64,000 nt of DNA. Source: CANDYO01 sp049653745 (GTDB lineage: Bacteria > Pseudomonadota > Alphaproteobacteria > Rickettsiales > CANDYO01). Positions 44,169 through 53,191 of this stretch are shown here, in pieces. Each line of letters opens with the position of its first letter. The first letter of the stretch is position 1. Under the pieces are notes generated by a model. That model was given only the letters and a program-made list of their open reading frames with translations, made no database searches and had not been told where the DNA came from. The stretch spans positions 1-64,000 of the forward strand of contig JBASGW010000079.1 of the NCBI GenBank assembly GCA_049653745.1. The letters run 5' to 3'. Position numbers and translations under genes: made by a program.

Positions 44169-44708
44169 ATGCTTAAATCATTACAATTATATTCATCAGC
44201 AGCTTTATTATTTATGTTATGCGCATGCAGTGGAACTGTTGAAAGAGATCAGGCAGCATACGACCCACAAGTGGGAGAGTATCGTCATTATAATGAAATG
44301 CAAAGTTTAGTAACCAAGAGCGATGAACCTCTTCTTATTTATGGCGGCAAAAACAAAAGTTCCTCTGATTCAACAGGATCAGGACTTGCTAACAGCTACT
44401 TATGGAAAGCTGCTTTAGAAAGCATTTCTTTCATGCCTTTATTGTCTGTAGATTCAAATGGCGGGGCTATTCTTACTGATTGGTATAATTCTCCTCAAAC
44501 TCCAAATGAAAAATTTAAATTTAATATTATTATTCTAAGCTCAGAACTGCAAATAAACTCTATTAAAGTTTCAGCTTTTAGACAAGTTAAGAATATTGCA
44601 GGGATATGGCATACCGCGGATGTTAGCAGAGATCTAGCAAAAAACATTGAAGATAATATCTTAAAAAAGGCAATATCTTTAAAAGCTAAGTCTAGCTCAA
44701 AAAAGTAA
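44169..44708 (+). CDS. DUF3576-type lipoprotein
   Basis: Signal with a lipobox LCAC (LFMLCACSG), then a domain with LWKAALESISFMPLLSVDSNGG and ILTDWY, the pattern of the alphaproteobacterial DUF3576 family. I chose ATG 44169, which directly precedes the signal; a TTG ten codons earlier would give an atypical N-terminus. 179 residues. The family has no assigned function but is commonly next to leuS, as here (12 bases). Probably in the envelope. Confidence 0.82.
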   Translation: MLKSLQLYSSAALLFMLCACSGTVERDQAAYDPQVGEYRHYNEMQSLVTKSDEPLLIYGGKNKSSSDSTGSGLANSYLWKAALESISFMPLLSVDSNGGAILTDWYNSPQTPNEKFKFNIIILSSELQINSIKVSAFRQVKNIAGIWHTADVSRDLAKNIEDNILKKAISLKAKSSSKK

Positions 44709-44720
44709 CTGGGAAACTTA

Positions 44721-47225
44721 ATGGCAGAATATAATCATCAAGAAATAGAACGTAAGTGGCAACATTATTGGCAAGAAAAAGATTTATTTAAAACAGATAT
44801 AAATCATCAAAAGCCTAAATATTATGTTCTTGAAATGCTTCCCTATCCTTCAGGCAAGCTTCATATGGGCCATGTAAGAAATTATGCTTTAGGTGATGCT
44901 TTTGCTAGATTTAAAAAAGCTCAAGGATTTAATGTTCTTCATCCAATGGGATGGGATTCTTTTGGACTGCCTGCAGAAAATGCAGCAATTGAGAATAACA
45001 CTCATCCTCTAATTTGGACTGATAGTAATATAAACGCTATGCGCCAAGAAATTAAATCTATTGGCTTATCTTATGATTGGAATAGAGAATTATCAACTCA
45101 CTCTCCTGAATATTATAAACATGAGCAAGAAATTTTTCTTGATTTCTTAAACCATGGCATAGCTTATCAAAAAGAATCTTTTGTTAATTGGGACCCCGTA
45201 GACAACACAGTGCTAGCTAATGAACAAGTTGTTAATGGAAGAGGCTGGCGCTCTGGCGCATTAATTGAAACGAAAAAACTAAGACAATGGTTTTTAAGAA
45301 TTAGTGATTTTGCTAATGATTTATTACCAAGCAATAGCCCCTTAGATAATTGGCCAGAATCGGTAAAATCAATCCAAGAAAAATGGATTGGTAAGTCTAG
45401 CGGAGCTATTATTAATTTTGCTATTGAAGATACAGAGCAATCTCTTGAAGTATTCACAACCAGAGCCGATACTATATTTGGAGCAAGTTTTATTGTAATT
45501 TCTCCTCATCATTCATTGTCTGAACAGCTCTCTAGCAATAATCCATCTCTTCATAATTTTATTAATGAATGCAATCGCCTTGGAACGTCAGCAGAAATAA
45601 TTGAAAAAGCTGAAAAAACTGGGTTTAATACCTCGCTTAAGGCTATTCATCCATTTACTAAAGAATTATTGCCTATTTATGTTGCCAATTATGTTCTAAT
45701 GGATTATGGCACTGGAGCAGTTTTTGGATGCCCAGCTCATGATGAGAGAGATCATGACTTTGCTAAAAAATATGACTTACCTATTTTACCAGTAGTTAAA
45801 AGTAATGAAGCCTGGGATTATAATTCTAAGCCTTATACTAAAGATGGTATAATTTTTAATTCACAATTCTTAGATGGATTAACTATTGGAGAAGCAAAAA
45901 AATTATCAATAGATAAATTTATTGAGTTAAATTCTGGCAAAAGAACCACCAGCTTCCGTTTAAGAGACTGGGGGATTTCAAGACAAAGATACTGGGGATG
46001 CCCAATACCTATAATTTACTGTGAAGATTGTGGCACTGTACCAGTTCCAAAATCAGATCTTCCTGTAAAGCTTCCAGATGATGTTAAATTTTTAGGAGCT
46101 GGCAATCCACTTGCTCAACACCCAACCTGGAAACAGGTTAAATGTCCTTGCTGTGGAACTAACGCTACTAGAGAAACCGACACCTTTGATACCTTTTTTG
46201 AATCTTCATGGTATTTCTTGCGTTATTGCTCACCCAATAGCACATCAAATTTTGCTATTGGGGAAGATATAGAATATTGGTTGCCTGTAGATAAATATAT
46301 TGGAGGCATTGAACATGCTGCGATGCATCTTCTTTATTCAAGATTTTTTATTAAGGCAATGAAAAAATGTGGCATGCTAAACATTGATGAACCATTTTCA
46401 TCTTTATTAACTCAAGGAATGGTTCTTCATGCAACCTATAAAGACTCTAAAGGTAAATGGCTATATCCTGACGAAGTAACTAATCAAGAAGACGTTGTTA
46501 TTGGCCGCAGCGAAAAAATGAGTAAATCTAAGAAAAATACCGTTAGCCCTATAGATATTATTAAAAAATATGGCGCAGATACTGCAAGATTATTTATGTT
46601 ATCTGATAGCCCTCCTGAAAAAGACTTAGAATGGACCGATAATGGCGTAGAGGGAGCTAACAAATACTTAAAGAAATTATGGAGATTTGCTGAAGAATAT
46701 CAAAATTTAGATAAAAATTTCAAAGCTGAACTTTCCTCAGAACAAATTGCTATTAGATCAAAAATTCATAAATTATTAGCTCATGTTAGTGAAAATTACC
46801 AATCACTATCATTTAATGTTGTAATCGCAGGAATTAGAGAACTTTCAAATATTTCTTTTTCTATACCTAGAACCAATGAAAATCATTTAATTATTGGTGA
46901 ATGCCTAGAAATTATAATAAAGCTATTATTTCCTATCGCCCCTCATATTAGTGAAGAATTATGGCATAACATAGGCAATAAAAGCTCATTAGATTTTATG
47001 ACTTGGCCAGAAGCAGATTCTGCATTATTAGTTAGTGATATAGTTACTATCGCAGTTCAAGTTTCAGGAAAACTTAGAGCTACACTTGAAGTGAAAAAAG
47101 ATCTAACCAAAGAAGAGATTCTTGAATTAGCAATAAAATCACCTAATGTGGCTAAATTTCTCACTACTGAAGAATTTAAAAAAGTTATTCTTGTGCCTAA
47201 CAAAATTTTAAACATTGTAATATGA
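44721..47225 (+). CDS. leuS: Leucyl-tRNA synthetase
   Basis: Class I synthetase charging tRNA-Leu. 834 residues with HMGH-type HIGH motif (LPYPSGKLHMGHVRNY), the editing CP1 domain (TTRADTIFGASF; GTGAVFGCPAHDERD), a zinc-type insert (CPCCGT) and KMSKS (EKMSKSKKNT). The C-terminal domain ends near NIVI. The stop overlaps the start of lptE by four bases (ATGA), giving the conserved alphaproteobacterial order leuS-lptE-holA. Confidence 0.97.
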   Translation: MAEYNHQEIERKWQHYWQEKDLFKTDINHQKPKYYVLEMLPYPSGKLHMGHVRNYALGDAFARFKKAQGFNVLHPMGWDSFGLPAENAAIENNTHPLIWTDSNINAMRQEIKSIGLSYDWNRELSTHSPEYYKHEQEIFLDFLNHGIAYQKESFVNWDPVDNTVLANEQVVNGRGWRSGALIETKKLRQWFLRISDFANDLLPSNSPLDNWPESVKSIQEKWIGKSSGAIINFAIEDTEQSLEVFTTRADTIFGASFIVISPHHSLSEQLSSNNPSLHNFINECNRLGTSAEIIEKAEKTGFNTSLKAIHPFTKELLPIYVANYVLMDYGTGAVFGCPAHDERDHDFAKKYDLPILPVVKSNEAWDYNSKPYTKDGIIFNSQFLDGLTIGEAKKLSIDKFIELNSGKRTTSFRLRDWGISRQRYWGCPIPIIYCEDCGTVPVPKSDLPVKLPDDVKFLGAGNPLAQHPTWKQVKCPCCGTNATRETDTFDTFFESSWYFLRYCSPNSTSNFAIGEDIEYWLPVDKYIGGIEHAAMHLLYSRFFIKAMKKCGMLNIDEPFSSLLTQGMVLHATYKDSKGKWLYPDEVTNQEDVVIGRSEKMSKSKKNTVSPIDIIKKYGADTARLFMLSDSPPEKDLEWTDNGVEGANKYLKKLWRFAEEYQNLDKNFKAELSSEQIAIRSKIHKLLAHVSENYQSLSFNVVIAGIRELSNISFSIPRTNENHLIIGECLEIIIKLLFPIAPHISEELWHNIGNKSSLDFMTWPEADSALLVSDIVTIAVQVSGKLRATLEVKKDLTKEEILELAIKSPNVAKFLTTEEFKKVILVPNKILNIVI

Positions 47226-47704
47226 AAAAATCATTTCTTATTATTTGTATATTTATACTAAGCTCCTGCGGCTTTAAACCAATGTTGGCAAAAGATCCTA
47301 ATGGTAATATGATATTAGATGAAGTTCAGCTTTATCACGTAGAAGGTGAAGAACAGCCAAGATTAAATCGTATTATTTCAGAACAAATGGGCATTGCCTC
47401 CACACCAATATATCATTTAAATATTAAAGTTAATGAAGAAATATCAGCGATTGGTATTACCAAAGATAGTCGCTCCACCCGTTATAAAGTTAAAGTTTAC
47501 TTTAATTACACTTTAGTTGAAATAGATACTCAAAAAACTATAGATAGTGGAAATATTTTTCTATATAGCTCTTATGATGTGGCGCAATCTGAATATGCCA
47601 ATTATATTGCAGAACGCTACACCTCAGATAATATTTTAAAAGAATTATGTGATGAATTAAAAAGTCGCTTAATTTTAGTTATCTCATCAAGGAGTGTTAA
47701 TTGA
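47222..47704 (+). CDS. lptE: LPS-assembly lipoprotein LptE
   Basis: Outer-membrane lipoprotein that plugs LptD during LPS insertion. Signal peptide followed by SSCGFKPML, the C-G-F-x-P start of mature LptE; the rest is a short beta-rich domain (KVNEEISAIGITKDSRSTRY; KVYFNYTLVE). 160 residues is normal. Position between leuS and holA is diagnostic. Implies that LPS or a related lipid is placed on the surface, consistent with the MsbA-like exporter. Confidence 0.88.
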   Translation: MKKSFLIICIFILSSCGFKPMLAKDPNGNMILDEVQLYHVEGEEQPRLNRIISEQMGIASTPIYHLNIKVNEEISAIGITKDSRSTRYKVKVYFNYTLVEIDTQKTIDSGNIFLYSSYDVAQSEYANYIAERYTSDNILKELCDELKSRLILVISSRSVN

Positions 47705-48705
47705 AGATTGCTGTAAAAGATACTGACAATTTTATTGCTAACATCCCCTCAGCTATCAAATCTATTTTATTATATGGACCAGACTCAGGGCTAACTAGCA
47801 TCAGGGCAAATTCTATTGCCAAATCTCACGATATTATTGCTAAATATAACTTTGAACAAATTAAAAATAATCCTTTTATACTGCTAGATAAATTTAATTC
47901 TATTGGATTATTTAATAATAACTCAGCTAAAAAGAAAGTTATTATTATTGAATGCAGTAGCACCAGCATTAATGAATCTTATTCTAATTTCTTAGAATCA
48001 ACTGATTTTAATGGATTAATAATATTTTGTGCCAAAGATTTGGGAGTTGATTCGTCATTAAGAAGATATTTTGAGAAAAATACTAGCCTGGCTGCTATTC
48101 CAAGTTATCATGACGATGCAAGTAGCATTAGCAAAATAATACAACAAAGCTTTAGAGACCATAAAATCACTTATAATTCTGAAGTTATACCTGTATTAAT
48201 GAATTATATTACTACTGGTGATAGATTATTGATTATCAATGAAATTGAAAAAATCTGCTTATATTTTTATCAAAATAAACAAATTTCTATTAATGACCTC
48301 CATCAATATTTAGAGCAACAAAGCGAAGTAACTTTTGATAAATTATGCTATAAAATTTCTCTAAAACAAAAAAATGATATTGAACCATATCTACTAAAAT
48401 TACAAAATGAAGGACATAATGCTGTCGCCTTAATTAGAATGATTAGCAGACATTTCTTTAGAATATATCAAGCAAAGCATCTCATTATCCAACAAAATAA
48501 AACCGAGCAACAGGCCATGGAAAGCTTATCTCCACCTGTATTTTTTAAACAAGTCAATGATTTTAGTCGCAGTCTTAATTTATGGAATATTCAAGATCTA
48601 CAAAGCTTTTTAGAAAAACTTACTTATGTTGAACTTGAGGTAAAGAAAAACTCAACAACAGCTAGCCTAACTTTACAAAATGCTCTTTTAGATATTAGCG
48701 TGTAG
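47701..48705 (+). CDS. holA: DNA polymerase III delta subunit
   Basis: Clamp-loader wrench subunit. The N-terminal part has the family segment SILLYGPDSGLTSIRAN; the middle AAA-like region and C-terminal collar domain (GHNAVALIRMISRHFFRIYQAK) fit HolA. Start is TTG (47701), overlapping the lptE stop as TTGA. 334 residues. The last 18 bases overlap the convergent znuB gene. Confidence 0.88.
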   Translation: MKIAVKDTDNFIANIPSAIKSILLYGPDSGLTSIRANSIAKSHDIIAKYNFEQIKNNPFILLDKFNSIGLFNNNSAKKKVIIIECSSTSINESYSNFLESTDFNGLIIFCAKDLGVDSSLRRYFEKNTSLAAIPSYHDDASSISKIIQQSFRDHKITYNSEVIPVLMNYITTGDRLLIINEIEKICLYFYQNKQISINDLHQYLEQQSEVTFDKLCYKISLKQKNDIEPYLLKLQNEGHNAVALIRMISRHFFRIYQAKHLIIQQNKTEQQAMESLSPPVFFKQVNDFSRSLNLWNIQDLQSFLEKLTYVELEVKKNSTTASLTLQNALLDISV

Positions 48706-49488
48706 TCTTGTTTTAACCAATCGAATCAAATTAGTTAAAATAAAACAAAATAATGAAGCTAAAATTATAGCAGGACCCGTAGGTGAATTAAAAATTATTG
48801 CCACCCCTATTCCTCCAATTACTGAAGCACATCCAATTAAAATTGCATTAACAACCATTTGTAATGGAGTATGGCTAATGCTCAAAGATGCTGCAGCTGG
48901 TATTATAAGCATTGCTGTAATTAGAAGAACTCCAACAATTTTAAAAGAAATAGCAATAAATAATGCTAACACAAGCGCAAAACTTAACTTTAACAAACTA
49001 ACATTAACACCCTCAGCCTGCAGCATTTCTTCGCTAATACTATATAAAATAAGTTTAGACCAATTATACCATAACCACACTAAAACAATACCCAAACATA
49101 AGATAAGATAATATATATCCTCAATATTAATAACCAAAATATCACCAAATAGATAACTCATAAAATCTAATTTTATTTTATTATAAGATGCTAGAACTAT
49201 TGAACCAGCAAGGGCTGAATATGATAATATTCCTAAAGTGGTATCATGTGAGTAACGAAATTTATTATGGTTAAAAACTATAGCAAACATTATTGCAACT
49301 AAAACCACTGCTATTGATAAATTAATATTGAATAATACTCCAAGAGTAACTCCCAAAAGAGCACTATGCGATAAAGCATCTCCAAAATAGGCCATGTTTT
49401 TCCACAAAACAAAAGAACCTAAAATTCCAGAAATAATAGCTAATGCTATACCCCCAATAATTGCATTTATTAAAAATGAAGTAATCAT
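48688..49488 (-). CDS. znuB: Zinc ABC transporter permease ZnuB
   Basis: Membrane subunit of a high-affinity metal (zinc or manganese) importer. About eight hydrophobic segments; family pattern LWKNMAYFGDALSHSALLGV in helix 2 and ALLIT-like VGVLLITAMLIIPAAA. 266 residues. No ZnuA or ZnuC nearby. Adjacent (1 base) to the NDUFS4-like gene and convergent with holA, overlapping its end by 18 bases. Confidence 0.88.
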   Translation of the reverse strand: MITSFLINAIIGGIALAIISGILGSFVLWKNMAYFGDALSHSALLGVTLGVLFNINLSIAVVLVAIMFAIVFNHNKFRYSHDTTLGILSYSALAGSIVLASYNKIKLDFMSYLFGDILVINIEDIYYLILCLGIVLVWLWYNWSKLILYSISEEMLQAEGVNVSLLKLSFALVLALFIAISFKIVGVLLITAMLIIPAAASLSISHTPLQMVVNAILIGCASVIGGIGVAIIFNSPTGPAIILASLFCFILTNLIRLVKTRLHANI

Positions 49489-49770
49489 CTATTTAAAATT
49501 ATCCGAATATGAACGTTTTATTATTTTCTTGCTTTCTGGCTCAATCAACTCAAATGCATAATTATTAGCATTAGCAAATTCTATAGCAGCTTCTTTAGTC
49601 TCAAATTTTAATTTAACTTCTTCTAAGGTATCGTTAGAAGAAACCCATCCCATTAGAGAATCATTCTTCTTTGCTTCTTTATTATAAATAAATTCAAGAA
49701 GCCATTTTTTAGTATTTGCAACACCAGATTGCATCGCAGTTTTTGTTGGTTTATAAATACGCACTTGCAT
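49489..49770 (-). CDS. NADH dehydrogenase accessory protein, NDUFS4-like (ETC complex I subunit)
   Basis: The 93 residues match the conserved region of the mitochondrial complex I subunit NDUFS4: RIYKPTKTAMQSG, NTKKWLLEF, GWVSSNDT, LKFETKEAAIEFA and the tail KRSYSDNFK. In alphaproteobacteria this is a supernumerary complex I subunit present in the ancestors of mitochondria. Directly upstream of znuB on the same strand. Complex I core genes are not in the window. Confidence 0.9.
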   Translation of the reverse strand: MQVRIYKPTKTAMQSGVANTKKWLLEFIYNKEAKKNDSLMGWVSSNDTLEEVKLKFETKEAAIEFANANNYAFELIEPESKKIIKRSYSDNFK

Positions 49771-49838
49771 TTAATATATCCTATCATTATATTAAAGATA
49801 TATACAATATAACATATTTATTATGCAATAGAATTAAT

Positions 49839-50084
49839 ATGACAAACTATAATGATAAAATTAATCAAATGACTTTTGAACAAGCTCTTGCTGAACTTGA
49901 AAAAATAGTTAGTAAACTTGAAGGTGGAAAAGAAAGCCTTGAAAATGCCATCAATGATTATGAATATGGCAATGCCTTAAGAGAATATTGCGAAAAAAGA
50001 TTAAATGAAGCCAAACTTAAAATTGATAGAATTATTAAAAAAGAAGATGGCTCAATAACTATAGAAAATGATGATAGCTTTTAA
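49839..50084 (+). CDS. xseB: Exodeoxyribonuclease VII small subunit
   Basis: Small subunit of the ssDNA exonuclease. 81 residues from ATG 49839: MTFEQALAELEKIVSKLEGG then SLENAINDYEYGNALREYCEKRLNEA (family pattern ending C-x-x-x-L-x-x-A). An in-frame upstream ATG at 49716 would add 41 unrelated residues overlapping the divergent gene and is rejected. Helical throughout. Confidence 0.9.
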   Translation: MTNYNDKINQMTFEQALAELEKIVSKLEGGKESLENAINDYEYGNALREYCEKRLNEAKLKIDRIIKKEDGSITIENDDSF

Positions 50085-50207
50085 TTTTTAAGGATATCAC
50101 TTCTATTTAATAGACTCTCCATAAATATTATTATCTCCCCCTTGCAAAATTAGGTAAGAGATCTTATAATATATCTAAGAAATAATCTAATAACATAGAG
50201 GTAAACT

Positions 50208-50948
50208 ATGAATTTTACAAAATATAACACATCAGCTGAAATCTCGGCAAAATATGACGAGGGCTTACGTGCCTATATGATTCAAATTTTTAACCTTATG
50301 GCTTTAGCTTTAGCTGTAACTGGGGTTTTTGCTCTTTTTGCAGGAAATTCTGAATCTTTCATTAGTATGATGTATTCAAAAACTGAAAATGGCGGCATGG
50401 GAATTTCTCCACTAGGTTGGATAATTCAGCTATCTCCACTTTTTATTGTATTATTTTTTTCCTATAAAATAAATTCAATTTCAGCTCAATCTGCACAAGC
50501 TATATTCTTTGTTTACTCAATTATGATGGGCTTGTCTTTAGCTCCGATTTTCTTGATGTACACAGGAGAAAGTATTGCAAGAGCGTTCTTTATAACCGCT
50601 TCAACATTCGGCGCAATGAGCATTTATGGATATTCAACAAAAAAAGATCTAACCGCTTTTGGCTCTTTCTTAATGATGGGCGTTATTGGAATAGTAATTG
50701 CTTCGTTAGTGAATTTATTCATGGCAAGCTCAGCACTTAACTTTGCTATTTCAGTGGTTGGTGTTCTTTTATTCACTGGTTTAACTGCTTATGACGTTCA
50801 AAAACTTAAGAATGCTTACCTATCTTCTGCAGGATTAAATGGAGAGATTAGTAGAAAAATGGCAATAAGTGGCGCTCTAACTTTATACCTTGATTTTATT
50901 AACTTGTTTATCATGCTTCTTCGCCTATTTGGATCTAGAAGAGACTAG
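50208..50948 (+). CDS. Bax inhibitor-1 family (UPF0005) membrane protein
   Basis: A 246-residue protein with about seven hydrophobic segments. Typical blocks: YMIQIFNLMALALAVTG at helix 1, the GLSLAPIFLMYTGESIARAF loop, FGAMSIYGYSTKKDLTAFG, and FTGLTAYDVQKLKNAY with the terminal LDFINLFIMLLRLFG. Bacterial members (YccA/YbhL-like) interact with FtsH or act as pH-sensitive calcium leaks; no function is proven here. GAGG precedes the ATG. Monocistronic. Confidence 0.9.
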   Translation: MNFTKYNTSAEISAKYDEGLRAYMIQIFNLMALALAVTGVFALFAGNSESFISMMYSKTENGGMGISPLGWIIQLSPLFIVLFFSYKINSISAQSAQAIFFVYSIMMGLSLAPIFLMYTGESIARAFFITASTFGAMSIYGYSTKKDLTAFGSFLMMGVIGIVIASLVNLFMASSALNFAISVVGVLLFTGLTAYDVQKLKNAYLSSAGLNGEISRKMAISGALTLYLDFINLFIMLLRLFGSRRD

Positions 50949-51127
50949 CATCTAAATAACTAAACATATCCTTCAGCGCCGTGGTCTAAATTAGCTAAAT
51001 TTAAGATAAATGCACGGCTGCTGATGCTCCTATGCTGGTATTGATGTGTTTTGATCTGAGATCCAAATCAGTGATAAGTGCTTTGACAGTCTTTTATAAA
51101 AATTCTAAATGAGAAGTTAAAAATATT

Positions 51128-51547
51128 ATGAAGTTTAGGTTTTGTATTGAATAGCAAAGCGAAAGTATCAGAATTTTTAAAGATAATTATTAAACTATTG
51201 AGCAGCAATTAAGCTGTGAAACGCTATTGCATATTACATGATAAAAAATAGACTTGCATAGATTTTTATGATGATCTAAAAAATTAAAAGCAAAACCTTG
51301 GTATTATCTCAAATCTATTTTAGCCCTACCAGATGCCATTCATAAAAAAAGAGTTGCACAAAATATTATGGAATCTGATGATATGATGTAGTTTATAGGT
51401 TTACTTAATCAAAAAGAGAAGATCGCTTTATTGAAAATAATTATCTCATCTTAATTTAACTTAGAAGCAATAAGAGCTAAATCCATTCAACCAATTTTTA
51501 AAACTAGGATCCTAAGGAGCTTAAAAAATGGAGCAACTAGTCCATAG
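51128..51547 (+). pseudogene. Decayed unknown gene with eight in-frame stops
   Basis: One frame from ATG 51128 runs 418 bases with stops at 51152, 51191, 51239, 51242, 51269, 51272, 51389 and 51452, ending at TAG 51545. Between stops the peptide is protein-like: TIEQQLSCETLLHIT, LKSILALPDAIHKKRVAQN, FIGLLNQKEKIALLKIII, LEAIRAKSIQPIFKTR. No frameshift is needed. I do not recognise the parent family. The stretch 50949-51127 shows nothing. Confidence 0.5.
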
Positions 51548-51674
51548 TGGTGAACGGATATAACATAATTTAAGGAGAATGATGAAATGATTTAATTTTC
51601 GTTGATGAATGTTGTGATTTCGAATAGAATATATTTTGAAGTTTATCACAATAATCAATAAAAAAAGGTATATT

Positions 51675-52943
51675 ATGGTTAGAGGCATGACTACGTTAGA
51701 TGGTACTTTTGTTCAAGGAGATTCAGGAGTAAAGCATCATAAAATGACTGCTTCAAGAGGCGAATATCCGATTAAATATTTAATTTTAAGCCATACTGCT
51801 GGTTCTGGAGATGTTGCTGCAGCAGAAAAAACGATGTTTAATAATGGGGCTAGTTTTCATTGGTTAATTGGAAAAGATGGCGTTGCTACTCAAGTTTATC
51901 AAGACAATCACCTGGCTTATGCAGCTGGTGTGAGTTATTTTGCAGAAGATTCTGGTTTAAATAAATATTCTGTATCTATTATGCTTGGTAATATAGGTTG
52001 GTCTGAACGTAAAGATTTATACTCAGACAAACAAATTAAAGCATTACAATCAGTAATAAACCATTATGAACGTGCATATACAGGTATTAAAATACTAGAA
52101 TTGGGAGAAGCAGCTCCTCAAAAGCATATGGCATTAGGTAATTTTTTCCCTAGAGAAGCTATTAAAACTTTAGCAGAAATATCAGAAAATATAAATTTTG
52201 ATTGCAAAATAAATTTCAACGACTCTGATGAGCAAGTAACTATAATACAAGAAAAACTAAAGCAATATGGCTATGCAATTGAGGTTACTAATAAATTTGA
52301 TAATCAAACAATCAATGTTTTTCATGCTTTCCATAGAGCAAATGTTGCTTATACAAAATTTGATTTAGTAGAAAATGATTCAGGGATAAAATTTTATGTG
52401 CCTCAGGATTTAGATGCATTAGGAAAAGCTGATGTTATAATTCCTGACACTAATAAAAAGCTGCATGACGTAACACCGGCTACACCGCATTGCTGGAGCG
52501 ATGCAGATGGTTATGTTTTAGATCAATTATTATCTGATTCTGCTCAATCCCAGTTAAATCTTGCTTTAGAAGGAGATGTTTTAAATTATCGTCAGCTTTC
52601 TTTTCTAAGAGAAGAAAATCCAATTAAATATTTATCAATAAAATTTAATCAAAATCCAAATATAGATGAAGTTCATCAAAAACTTTTTGAAGATGGTAAA
52701 AATGCGCATATCTTCATAAGTGATAAAGGAAGAATTACAATATCAAATTTAGATAGCGATATTACATGTAATAATTATGATCAAAATTATTGCAATAGTG
52801 ATAAAAATAAACAGTCTATAAATGTTGAGGTAGCATATATAGAGAATAATGAAATTCAAACTTCTGTTCTTGGTCAATTAATGGCTGATTATAATAACGC
52901 ATATCCTGGTATTGAAATTATTCAGCGTGATCTAGCTGATTAG
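51675..52943 (+). CDS. Duplicated N-acetylmuramoyl-L-alanine amidase-like protein, probably catalytically altered
   Basis: Start ATG 51675 with AAGG upstream (422 residues). Residues 30-170 resemble the AmpD/amidase_2 fold: YPIKYLILSHTAGSGD with zinc-ligand H40, GASFHWLIGKDG, YSVSIMLGN, and H151 in KHMALGNFFPRE. However, the catalytic Glu of the SIGIE block and the last zinc-ligand Asp of the usual H-x-D-x-x-x-RKxDPG run are not recognisable. A middle part (197-260) resembles peptidoglycan-binding helices (IIQEKLKQYGYAIE). Residues 318-422 repeat the first half without ligand His (NPIKYLSIKFNQN; INVEVAYIENN). No signal peptide. Confidence 0.75.
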   Translation: MVRGMTTLDGTFVQGDSGVKHHKMTASRGEYPIKYLILSHTAGSGDVAAAEKTMFNNGASFHWLIGKDGVATQVYQDNHLAYAAGVSYFAEDSGLNKYSVSIMLGNIGWSERKDLYSDKQIKALQSVINHYERAYTGIKILELGEAAPQKHMALGNFFPREAIKTLAEISENINFDCKINFNDSDEQVTIIQEKLKQYGYAIEVTNKFDNQTINVFHAFHRANVAYTKFDLVENDSGIKFYVPQDLDALGKADVIIPDTNKKLHDVTPATPHCWSDADGYVLDQLLSDSAQSQLNLALEGDVLNYRQLSFLREENPIKYLSIKFNQNPNIDEVHQKLFEDGKNAHIFISDKGRITISNLDSDITCNNYDQNYCNSDKNKQSINVEVAYIENNEIQTSVLGQLMADYNNAYPGIEIIQRDLAD

Positions 52944-52945
52944 CA

Positions 52946-52986
52946 TCATTCCCGATAAATTTGCTAAAGCAAATTTTCAGGAATGA
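52946..52986 (+). terminator. Compound palindrome after the amidase-like gene
   Basis: The outer stem TCATTCC (52946-52952) / GGAATGA (52980-52986) encloses an inner perfect stem AAATTTGC / GCAAATTT (52957-52964 / 52969-52976). It begins three bases past the stop codon. It works as a terminator hairpin and also has the look of small dispersed palindromic repeats. Confidence 0.55.
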
Positions 52987-53031
52987 CACTTTATTTTGCC
53001 ACGACGATGAACGGATGTAACTAAACTAATA

Positions 53032-53069
53032 AAAAGGCTACTTGATTTATATATAAGTAGCCTTTTTTT
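53032..53069 (+). terminator. Strong rho-independent terminator
   Basis: AAAAGGCTACTT (53032-53043) pairs with AAGTAGCCTTTT (53055-53066), followed by more T. Perfect 12-base stem, 11-base loop. Because the left arm begins with A it can serve both strands, including glmM. Confidence 0.8.
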
Positions 53070-53191
53070 ATTTAGCAATATAGATAAACATCTATCTAAC
53101 CTGCACAGATGCTAAAAACGCCTTCAGGAAGTAGCATTTGAAATGCTTTATATATAATTAGTATATGAGTAATGAAGTAAAGCAGCAATAT

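Larger units (their letters stand above)
51551..53021. repeat. Near-identical 14-base repeats flanking the amidase-like gene
   Basis: TGAACGGATATAAC (51551-51564) and TGAACGGATGTAAC (53008-53021) lie on either side of the gene in direct orientation with one mismatch. They could mark an inserted block or be unrelated short matches. Confidence 0.4.

Noticed and set aside
49716..49838. N-terminal extension of xseB from ATG 49716
   Set aside because: It overlaps the divergent NDUFS4-like gene start and adds residues absent from the family; ATG 49839 matches the conserved N-terminus.
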